A stretch of 64,000 bases of DNA from Agromyces bracchium (GTDB taxonomy: Bacteria > Actinomycetota > Actinomycetes > Actinomycetales > Microbacteriaceae): the NCBI RefSeq assembly GCF_009709675.1, contig NZ_WMLB01000017.1, positions 124,001-188,000 on the forward strand. The letters are read 5' to 3'. The position numbers were made by a program, and so were the translations under genes. This document shows positions 27,761 through 34,618 of the stretch, piece after piece; the stretch's first letter is position 1, and each line of letters begins with the position of its first letter. Under the pieces are notes generated by a model that worked only from the letters and a program-made list of their open reading frames with translations, was not told the DNA's origin and searched no databases.

Positions 27761-27802
27761 CCCTGAGGTAGCGGGCGTTCATCGGGAGTTCGGCGTATCT
27801 CC
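27761..27802 (-). promoter_or_regulatory. Three-part promoter element, copy B
   Basis: CCCTGAGGT (27761-27769), 9 nt, TCATCGGGAG (27779-27788), 7 nt, TATCTCC (27796-27802) on the plus strand; same blocks and spacing as copy A. It precedes the 36-aa gene on the minus strand. Confidence 0.6.
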
Positions 27803-27815
27803 GCCGACCGCCGGG

Positions 27816-27832
27816 CCCTGAGGCACCTCAGG
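27816..27832. promoter_or_regulatory. CCTGAGG/CCTCAGG inverted pair
   Basis: CCTGAGG (27817-27823) and CCTCAGG (27826-27832) separated by 2 bp, overlapping the stop codon of the FMN-binding gene. Too tight for an RNA hairpin; more like a protein-binding dyad. Confidence 0.4.
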
Positions 27833-28553
27833 CGGCCGGATCCGACGCCTCGTCGAGCGTGGCCCGAGGCGAGGAACGCGTCGCCAGCGCGAGCACCGAT
27901 TCCGGCACGGGTGCTCCCTCAGGGGTCAGCCCTGAGGCGATCGGCGCCCCCCAGCGCCGTTCGAGCGGCACCACGCCCGCCCAGGTCGCGTGGTCCTCGC
28001 CGTCGTCCTCCTCCTCGGACGGGCCGCCAGAGCGCTGCTTCATGACCACGTCGTCGAGCGCGAGCCGCAGCACGCGCGTCGCGGCGACCTCCTTGCGGCG
28101 CATGCCGCGCACCTCGGCCGACCGCCCCGGCATGAGCCGTTCGGACAGCGCGAGCAGCGCGGCATCCGCCTCGGACTCGGGGACCGGCTCGAGCACGCCC
28201 TGCACGGTCGCGCTGCGGTAGTTCATCGAGCTGTCGAAGAGCGAGCGGGCGTAGACCAGGCCGTCGAGCGCGGTCACGGCGAAGGCGACGGGCGTGCGAG
28301 CGGATGCCGCGCGCAGCGCGAATCCTCCCCCGGTCGAGCCGTGCAGCACCAGGTGCTCGCCGACGCGGGCGTAGCCCATCGGGACGACGACCGGCACACC
28401 GCCGGAGACGACCGCGAGGTGCCCGACGAGCTCGGCGTCGAGGAGCTCGTGGAGCGCGAAGCGGTCGACGGTCTCGCGGTCGGGGAGGCGGCGGATGCGA
28501 CGGGCCGGGGCTGGCGCGGTTCCGACGGTCGGGCTCGGCGTGGTGGTGGTCAT
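27828..28553 (-). CDS. Pyridoxamine 5'-phosphate oxidase-related FMN-binding protein
   Basis: A 241-aa split-barrel flavin-binding protein. The domain spans roughly residues 22-180: FALHELLDAELVGHLAVV, VVVPMGYARVGEHLVLHGST, YRSATVQGVLEPV. The activity is unknown; this type often uses F420 or FMN in oxidative stress or antibiotic modification. It is divergent from a MocR regulator, which is a common target arrangement. An inverted CCTCAGGG/CCCTGAGG pair lies inside the coding sequence at 27917-27937. ATG 28553 has no clear RBS. Confidence 0.85.
   Translation of the reverse strand: MTTTTPSPTVGTAPAPARRIRRLPDRETVDRFALHELLDAELVGHLAVVSGGVPVVVPMGYARVGEHLVLHGSTGGGFALRAASARTPVAFAVTALDGLVYARSLFDSSMNYRSATVQGVLEPVPESEADAALLALSERLMPGRSAEVRGMRRKEVAATRVLRLALDDVVMKQRSGGPSEEEDDGEDHATWAGVVPLERRWGAPIASGLTPEGAPVPESVLALATRSSPRATLDEASDPAA
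27917..27937. promoter_or_regulatory. CCTCAGGG-N5-CCCTGAGG dyad inside coding sequence
   Basis: Perfect 8-bp inverted repeat (27917-27924, 27930-27937) within the 3' part of the FMN-binding gene. Same motif as the two small-gene promoters and the hairpin at 27498-27527. Confidence 0.4.
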
Positions 28554-28578
28554 GCGACCAGTGTGCGCGCGCCGCTGG

Positions 28579-28620
28579 TATGGTGAGCAGACCAGTTCTC
28601 GTACAAACGAGCAGTCCAGT
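28579..28620 (+). promoter_or_regulatory. MocR promoter/operator region
   Basis: TATGGT (28579-28584) is a good -10. CAGACCAGT (28588-28596) and CAGTCCAGT (28612-28620) are direct repeats 24 bp apart, with CTCGT/ACGAG inverted arms (28598-28602, 28607-28611) between them. MocR proteins are known to bind direct repeats in such divergent regions. Confidence 0.5.
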
Positions 28621-28629
28621 GAGGATTCG

Positions 28630-30189
28630 ATGGACGGACCGCTGCTCACCATCGACCGCGACGACGAACGCCCGCTCGGCGTGCAGCTCGTCGAGGGCCT
28701 GCGCCGGGGCATCCTCGCGGGCGCGCTGCAGACGGGCGATCCGCTGCCCTCGACGCGTGCGCTCGCGGCGGAGCTCGGCGTCGCCCGCAGCTCGGTCGTC
28801 GCCGCCTACGACCAGCTCGCCGGCGAGGGGTACCTCGAGGTGCGCCAGGGCGCGCCCACGCGCGTCGCGCCGCTGGCCATGCCACCGGCGCCCGCCGGTT
28901 CTGCGGCGCCCGAGGCGGCTCCGGCGCCCGCCGCACACGCGACTGCCGCGTCCGCCCGAGCCGCCGCGCCGCGCGGTGCTCCGGCCGGCTCGGCACCCGG
29001 GGCCGAGACGGCGACACGCGTCCGGACGCTCGATGCGGGTGCTGCGCCGAGCGGAGCCGCGCCGACCGTCCCGACCGGGCGGACCGCGATCGTGGACCTG
29101 CGGCCCGGACGACCGTCGACCGCGCGGCTCGACGAGCGCGCGTGGCGCGCGGCGTGGCGGGTCGCCGCCCGGGACGCCGTGCCCGACGACACGCCCCCCG
29201 CCTTCGGTGCGCCCCGCCTTCGCGCCGAGATCGCCGAGCACCTGCGGCACGCCCGCGGCGTGGCCTGCTCGCCCGACGACGTCGTCGTCACCGCGGGCAC
29301 GAGCGACGCGGTGGCGCTGCTCGCGTCCGCGCTGCGCAGCCTCGTGGACGGGACGCCTCGCGTCGCCGTCGAGCACCCCGGCTACCCCTCCGCGCGCCGC
29401 GTCCTCGCGCGCCGCGGCGCGCTGGAGACGGTTCCCGTGCCCGTGGACCGCGACGGCATCGACGTGGCGGCGCTCCGCGGCATCCGCCCCACGCCGAACG
29501 CCGTGCTCGTGACGCCCAGCCACCAGTACCCGCTCGGGGGTCGTCTCCCGGTCGCCTCGCGGCTCGCGCTGCTCGAGTGGGCCGAGGCATCCGACGCGCT
29601 CGTGCTCGAGGACGACTACGACAGCGAGTTCCGTCACGTCGGGGCGCCGCTGCCGGCCCTCGCCTCGCTCGACCGGTCGGGGCACGCGGTGCTCATCGGC
29701 AGCTTCTCGAAGGTGCTGACGCCATGGCTGCGGCTCGGCTACCTCGTGCTGCCCGCGAACCCGTCGCTGCGCGAGGCCGTCGCCGCCGTCCGCGACGACG
29801 AGACCTGCCCGGTGCCGGGCATCGCGCAGGCGGCCATGACCGAGTTGCTCGCGACCGGCGCCGTGCGACGGCACATCGCGGCGGCCCGTCGCGACTACGC
29901 GCATCGTCGGAAGCTCGTCATCGAGGCGCTCGACGGCCTCGACGGCGCGCCGCTCTCCGGACTCGACGGCGGGTTGCACGCCGTCGTCGGGCTGCCGACG
30001 GCCGAGGTCGCGACGCGGATCGTCACCCGGCTCGCCGATGACGGGGTCCTCGTGGCGCCACTGTCGGAGTACTCGGCGATCCCCGGCGAGGGTCCCGCCG
30101 GCATCGTGCTCGGCTATGCGTCGCCGCCCGACTCGCAGCTCGCGGGCGCGCTCGCGCGCGTGCGCGCCGCCGTCGAGGGTGCTCACTGA
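28630..30189 (+). CDS. MocR/PdxR-type GntR-aminotransferase regulator
   Basis: A 519-aa fusion of a GntR winged helix (residues about 10-75: GVQLVEGLRRGILAGALQTG, PSTRALAAELGVARSSVVAA) and a class I aminotransferase-like domain with the PLP lysine in GSFSKVLTPWLRLGY (Lys361). The Ala/Pro-rich linker of about 70 residues is long for the family. Such regulators sense PLP or amino compounds; the nearest target is the divergent FMN-binding protein gene. Start ATG 28630 follows GAGGATTCG; earlier in-frame codons run through the operator region. Confidence 0.9.
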   Translation: MDGPLLTIDRDDERPLGVQLVEGLRRGILAGALQTGDPLPSTRALAAELGVARSSVVAAYDQLAGEGYLEVRQGAPTRVAPLAMPPAPAGSAAPEAAPAPAAHATAASARAAAPRGAPAGSAPGAETATRVRTLDAGAAPSGAAPTVPTGRTAIVDLRPGRPSTARLDERAWRAAWRVAARDAVPDDTPPAFGAPRLRAEIAEHLRHARGVACSPDDVVVTAGTSDAVALLASALRSLVDGTPRVAVEHPGYPSARRVLARRGALETVPVPVDRDGIDVAALRGIRPTPNAVLVTPSHQYPLGGRLPVASRLALLEWAEASDALVLEDDYDSEFRHVGAPLPALASLDRSGHAVLIGSFSKVLTPWLRLGYLVLPANPSLREAVAAVRDDETCPVPGIAQAAMTELLATGAVRRHIAAARRDYAHRRKLVIEALDGLDGAPLSGLDGGLHAVVGLPTAEVATRIVTRLADDGVLVAPLSEYSAIPGEGPAGIVLGYASPPDSQLAGALARVRAAVEGAH

Positions 30190-30252
30190 TCCGACCGTCA
30201 GCCCGTCTCGCCCGAACCGGTCCCGCGACGACGGCATGGCACCCCCACCGCC

Positions 30253-30274
30253 CATGTGCAGCGTCGCGCACATG
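30253..30274. repeat. CATGTGC/GCACATG inverted repeat
   Basis: Perfect 7-bp arms (30253-30259, 30268-30274) with an 8-nt spacer, in the gap between the MocR and LysM genes. Could be a weak terminator or an operator; the rest of the 214-bp gap is otherwise plain. Confidence 0.35.
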
Positions 30275-30352
30275 AGGGATCCGCACGCACCGCCCCTGAC
30301 CGACCCGCCGGCCCTCGACCCGCCCGCACTTCCCACGTCGCGCCGCCGGCGC

Positions 30353-30387
30353 TAGCCTGACCCCGTCCGCGGTCCCGAACACCGCGG
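30353..30387 (+). promoter_or_regulatory. Promoter and 5' leader hairpin of the LysM gene
   Basis: TAGCCT (30353-30358) as -10; the short leader then carries CCGCGGT-N7-ACCGCGG (30367-30373, 30381-30387), a 7-bp hairpin placed just before the G-rich RBS. Confidence 0.4.
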
Positions 30388-30403
30388 CGAACTTGGGGGC
30401 GGC

Positions 30404-30898
30404 ATGCGTCATCGACGACCCGCGCGGCCCGCGACCCTGCTCGCGGCCGGGCTCTTCTCGCTCTGCGGCGTGCTCATGCTGCTCGCCGGGTGCGCGCCGC
30501 CCGAGACGGTCGAGGCGGCCCCGGCCACCGTGACGGCCACGGTCACGACCACGGCGACGGCCACCGTGACGGTCACCGCCGCGCCGCCGACGGCCGAGCC
30601 CGGCGCTGCGCCCGCGCCGGATCCACAGCCGAACGCCCCCGCGCCCGTCTACGAGTGGGGCCCGGCCATCGACGCCGGACCGATCCCGGGAGCGACCGGG
30701 ACACCCGAACTCGACGCGAACGGTGAGCCGGAACGCTACGTGATCGTCGCAGGCGACAGCTTCTTCGACGTCGCGCAACGCTTCAACTTGCCGCAGCAGC
30801 AGCTCCTGCGGATGAACCCGCAGGTGCACGACTTCGGCGAGACGGTCTACATCGGCGACGTCATCAACCTCGACTGGGAGAAGGTCGGCGTCGACTGA
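30404..30898 (+). CDS. LysM domain lipoprotein
   Basis: A 164-aa lipoprotein. Signal and lipobox LLAGC (Cys30), then a Thr/Ala/Val stalk (ATVTATVTTTATATVTVTA), a Pro-rich spacer and a C-terminal LysM domain (about 111-157: RYVIVAGDSFFDVAQRFNLP, ending YIGDVINL), which binds peptidoglycan. Probably a membrane-anchored cell-wall binder. Start ATG has GGGGGC as RBS. No enzyme domain, so it may serve as a structural or scaffold factor. Confidence 0.85.
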   Translation: MRHRRPARPATLLAAGLFSLCGVLMLLAGCAPPETVEAAPATVTATVTTTATATVTVTAAPPTAEPGAAPAPDPQPNAPAPVYEWGPAIDAGPIPGATGTPELDANGEPERYVIVAGDSFFDVAQRFNLPQQQLLRMNPQVHDFGETVYIGDVINLDWEKVGVD

Positions 30899-30972
30899 TC
30901 GCAGGGCGGCGGCCACGAGGCATCCGCTCGCCCGATCGAGACCGGCGGATGCCGCGGCGCCGCCGGTCGGCG

Positions 30973-30978
30973 TAGCGT
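30973..30978 (+). promoter_or_regulatory. TAGCGT -10-like hexamer of the oligopeptidase gene
   Basis: TAGCGT ends 7 nt before GTG 30986, without RBS; leaderless arrangement. Confidence 0.5.
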
Positions 30979-30985
30979 TGACCCC

Positions 30986-33124
30986 GTGCTGACTCCGCCC
31001 GTGACCGAGAAGCGACCGACCGAACGCACCCACCACGGCGACGTGGTGATCGACCACTACGAGTGGTTGCGCGACAAGGACGACCCGGCGGTCATCGCCC
31101 ACCTCGAGGAGGAGAACGCCTACACCAAGGCGAAGACCCGGCACCTCTCGCTCCTCCAGGAGCAGGTCTTCGAGGAGATCAAGAACCGCACCAAGGAGAC
31201 CGACCTCAGCGTCCCGACGCGCGAGGGCGACTGGTGGTACTACTCGCGCACGGTCGAGGGGCTGCAGTACGGCATCCACTGCCGCGTCGCCGCGCGCGCG
31301 GCCGACGACTGGGAACCGCCGGCCATCCCCGAGGACGGCTCGCCGCTGCCCGGCGAGCAGGTGCTCCTCGACGACAACGTCGAGGCCGAGGGCCACGAGT
31401 TCTTCTCGCTCGGCAGCTTCGACGTGACCGGCGACGGCACGATGCTGCTGTTCGGCGTCGACGTGGAAGGCGACGAGCGGTACACGATCCGCCTGCGCGA
31501 CCTCTCCGGTTCGGGGCGCGAGTTCGACGACGAGATCCCCGGCACGGCCGCGGGCGCGCTCTTCGACCCGAGCGGGCGGTACGTCTTCTACACGACCGTC
31601 GACGACGCCTGGCGACCCGACACCGTCTGGCGGCACGAGGTCGGCACGCCCGCCTCGGCCGACGTGACGGTCTTCCACGAGCCCGACGAGCGCTTCTGGC
31701 TCGGCGTCGGCCTCACGCGCAGCCGCCGCTACCTCGTGCTCGAGGCCGGCTCGCACGTGACGAGCGAGTCGTGGCTGCTCGACGCGGCCGACCCGACGGG
31801 CGAGTTCCGGGTCGTGTGGCCGCGCCGCGACGGCGTCGAGTACGACGTCGAGCACGTCGTCGCGGGCGGGAAGGACCGCCTGCTCGTCATCCACAACGAG
31901 GGCGACGCGGTGAACTTCGAGCTCGTGAGCGTCGCGGCCGACGACCCGCAGGGCGACCGGCGGATGCTGCTCCCCCACGACCCGCGCATGCGCATCGAGG
32001 CCGCCCACGGCTTCCGCGACTTCGTCGCGCTCGAGTACCGCCGCGACGGGCTGCCGCGCGTGGCGATCGCGAAGGTGCCGGCCGACGGGCTGCCCGCCGA
32101 TGCGACGCCCGACGACACGCTGCACGAGCTCGCCTTCGACGAGGAGCTCTTCTCCGCGGGCGTCGGCGCGAACCCCGACTGGGCGCAGCCGTCGCTGCGG
32201 ATCGGCTTCGGGAGCTTCGTCACGCCGTCGATGGTGATCGACGTCGACGTGGCATCCGGCGACCGCACGGTTCGCAAGCAGCAGCCGGTGCTCGGCGACT
32301 ACCACCCCGAGCGGTACGCGCAGAGGCGCGAGTGGGCGACGGCGCCGGATGGCACGCAGGTGCCGATCTCGCTCGTCTACCGGCACGACCTCGTCACGCT
32401 CGGCGAGCCTGCGCCGACGCTGCTCTACGGCTACGGCTCGTACGAGCACGCCATCGACCCGGGCTTCGGGATCCCGCGGCTCTCGCTCCTCGATCGCGGC
32501 ATGGTGTTCGCCATCGCCCACGTGCGCGGCGGCGGCGAGATGGGCCGGCTCTGGTACGAGCACGGCAAGAAGCTGCACAAGAAGCACACGTTCACCGACT
32601 TCATCGCCGCGGCCGAGCACCTCGTCGACCGCGACGTGACGACGCCCGACCACCTCGTCGCGCAGGGCGGCTCGGCCGGCGGGCTGCTCATGGGCGCCGT
32701 CGCGAACCTGGCGCCGCGCCTGTTCGCCGGCATCGTGGCCGAGGTGCCGTTCGTCGACCCGCTGACCTCGATCCTCGACCCGTCGCTGCCGCTCACGGTC
32801 ATCGAGTGGGACGAGTGGGGCAACCCGCTCGACGACCCCGAGGTGTACGCCTACATGAAGTCGTACGCGCCGGTCGAGAACGTGCACGCGGTCGGCTACC
32901 CGCGGATCCTCGCGATCACCTCGCTGAACGACACGCGCGTGCTCTACGTCGAGCCCGCGAAGTGGGTGGCCAGGCTCCGCGAGGTCGGCGCCGACCCGCT
33001 GCTGAAGATCGAGATGGCGGCCGGGCACGGCGGCGTCTCTGGCCGGTACGCGGCCTGGCGCGAGCGCGCGTTCGCGAACGCGTGGATCATCGACGCGGCG
33101 GGGGCGCACCCGAGCGGCGAGTAG
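30986..33124 (+). CDS. ptrB: Oligopeptidase B (S9A prolyl oligopeptidase family)
   Basis: Cytosolic serine peptidase cleaving short peptides after basic residues. The 712 aa form an N-terminal seven-blade propeller and a C-terminal alpha/beta-hydrolase with GGSAGGLLMG (Ser563), Asp in TSLNDTRVLYVEP and His in AAGHGGVSGRY. N-terminal HYEWLRDKDDPAVIAHLEEE is typical of the oligopeptidase B branch. Normal length. GTG start, leaderless promoter. Confidence 0.93.
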   Translation: MLTPPVTEKRPTERTHHGDVVIDHYEWLRDKDDPAVIAHLEEENAYTKAKTRHLSLLQEQVFEEIKNRTKETDLSVPTREGDWWYYSRTVEGLQYGIHCRVAARAADDWEPPAIPEDGSPLPGEQVLLDDNVEAEGHEFFSLGSFDVTGDGTMLLFGVDVEGDERYTIRLRDLSGSGREFDDEIPGTAAGALFDPSGRYVFYTTVDDAWRPDTVWRHEVGTPASADVTVFHEPDERFWLGVGLTRSRRYLVLEAGSHVTSESWLLDAADPTGEFRVVWPRRDGVEYDVEHVVAGGKDRLLVIHNEGDAVNFELVSVAADDPQGDRRMLLPHDPRMRIEAAHGFRDFVALEYRRDGLPRVAIAKVPADGLPADATPDDTLHELAFDEELFSAGVGANPDWAQPSLRIGFGSFVTPSMVIDVDVASGDRTVRKQQPVLGDYHPERYAQRREWATAPDGTQVPISLVYRHDLVTLGEPAPTLLYGYGSYEHAIDPGFGIPRLSLLDRGMVFAIAHVRGGGEMGRLWYEHGKKLHKKHTFTDFIAAAEHLVDRDVTTPDHLVAQGGSAGGLLMGAVANLAPRLFAGIVAEVPFVDPLTSILDPSLPLTVIEWDEWGNPLDDPEVYAYMKSYAPVENVHAVGYPRILAITSLNDTRVLYVEPAKWVARLREVGADPLLKIEMAAGHGGVSGRYAAWRERAFANAWIIDAAGAHPSGE

Positions 33125-33225
33125 CCGCGGCATCCGCTCGCACCAGAGGACGTCGGCAGGATGTCGACGTCGCGGCGCTCGAACTGGGGTCGCGGATGTC
33201 GGCGGACGGGAACAGACTGTGCGCC

Positions 33226-34539
33226 ATGTCGTTCGTCACCGAACTGAGTGAGCGGATGCCGCAGCGCGTGCACGCGCCCGGCACCCCCGAGTACGAGGCC
33301 GGCGCCCACGTCTTCCACGGCCAGGGCACGCCCGATGCGGTCGTGCGCCCGACCTCCGCCGCCGAGGTCGCCGAAGCCGTGCGCTCCGCCGTCGCCGCGG
33401 GCGTCCCCATCACCGTCGTCGCGGGCGGGCACGGATCCGATCCCGCCACGGGCGGTCTCGTGATCGACCTGTCGGGCCTCGCGGCGATCGAGCTCGCCGA
33501 CGGCGGGCTGGTGCACATCGGCCCCGGCGCCCAGTGGGGCGACGTCGCGGCGACCCTCGCCCCGCACGGCCTCGGCGTCACCTCGGGCGACACGCGCGAC
33601 GTCGGCGTCGGCGGGCTCGCCCTCGGCGGCGGGATCGGCTGGCTGGTGCGCATGCACGGGCTGACCGTCGACATCCTCCGCGAGGTCGAGTTCGTCACCG
33701 CGTCGGGCGACGTGCTCACGCTCGATGCCGAGCACCACCCCGACCTGTTCTGGGCGGTGCGTGGCGGCGGCGGCAACTTCGGCATCGCGACGCGGTTCAC
33801 GTTCCAGGCGTCGCCGGTCGACGGACTCGTCGGCGGGCACGTCATGTTCGACCAGTCCGACCAGCGCGCGGTGCTCGGGGCGTGGCGCGACGTCATGCGC
33901 CACGGTCCCGACGAGCTGAACTCGACGCTCCTCGTGATGCCGCAGCTCATGCCCGAGATGCCCGCGGGGCCGCAGCTCCTGGTCGCCCTGCAGGGTTCCG
34001 AGGAGGAGCTCCGTCGGCTCCTCGAGCCCCTGCTGTCACTGCCCTCGGTCACGGACGTCGCGCTCGGGCCCGTCGAGTACCCCGACCTGCTCGAAGACGG
34101 CCCGCCCGACAAGCCCCCGTTCGAGATGGTCGGCGGCAACGGCTTCGTGCCCGACCTCTCCGACGCTGCGCTCGACGCGTTCATGGCCACGCTCGACCAT
34201 GCCCTGCCGACGATGCTGCTGCTGCGCGGGCTCGGCGGTGCGTTCTCGAGGGTGGCGACGGATGCCACGGCCGTCGCCCAGCGCGACGGCGAGGTGCTCT
34301 TCGCGGTGAACCGGCTCGTCCCGGACGGCGCCGGCCCCGAGGCGTTCGCGTCCGCCCACGACGGCGTCGAGGCGGCGATGGCGTTCACGAACGGCCGCTA
34401 CTCGAACTTCACGCCGGAGTTCGGCGACGACATCGTGACCGAGATCTACCCGGCGACCACGCTCGAACGGCTGCGCGCGATCAAGCGCGAGGTCGACCCC
34501 GACGACGTGTTCCGGCCCAGCCACCACATCACGCCGTAG
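33226..34539 (+). CDS. FAD-linked oxidase (berberine bridge enzyme-like)
   Basis: A 437-aa flavoprotein with an FAD_binding_4/PCMH domain (about 35-205: VVRPTSAAEVAEAVRSA, VAGGHGSDP, GVGGLALGGGIGWLVRMHGL) and a C-terminal BBE domain (NGRYSNFTPEF, REVDPDDVFRPSHH). His69 in GGHG sits where the family attaches FAD covalently; the second, cysteine attachment is absent. Substrate unknown, probably an alcohol or sugar-like compound. Start 33226 aligns with the family; ATG 33196 is an alternative with GGGG upstream. Confidence 0.85.
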   Translation: MSFVTELSERMPQRVHAPGTPEYEAGAHVFHGQGTPDAVVRPTSAAEVAEAVRSAVAAGVPITVVAGGHGSDPATGGLVIDLSGLAAIELADGGLVHIGPGAQWGDVAATLAPHGLGVTSGDTRDVGVGGLALGGGIGWLVRMHGLTVDILREVEFVTASGDVLTLDAEHHPDLFWAVRGGGGNFGIATRFTFQASPVDGLVGGHVMFDQSDQRAVLGAWRDVMRHGPDELNSTLLVMPQLMPEMPAGPQLLVALQGSEEELRRLLEPLLSLPSVTDVALGPVEYPDLLEDGPPDKPPFEMVGGNGFVPDLSDAALDAFMATLDHALPTMLLLRGLGGAFSRVATDATAVAQRDGEVLFAVNRLVPDGAGPEAFASAHDGVEAAMAFTNGRYSNFTPEFGDDIVTEIYPATTLERLRAIKREVDPDDVFRPSHHITP

Positions 34540-34582
34540 GCGAAGGGGGCGGGCGCGCGGCCTCCGTTCCGATCCGCCAGAG

Positions 34583-34609
34583 ATGATGCGCAGGCGTGCT
34601 GCGCATGAT
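34583..34609. terminator. Hairpin between convergent genes
   Basis: Arms 34583-34593 and 34599-34609 pair in 10 of 11 positions with a 5-nt loop, between the FAD oxidase stop and the P-type ATPase stop. Likely bidirectional terminator. Confidence 0.6.
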
Positions 34610-34618
34610 GGCGCGGCC

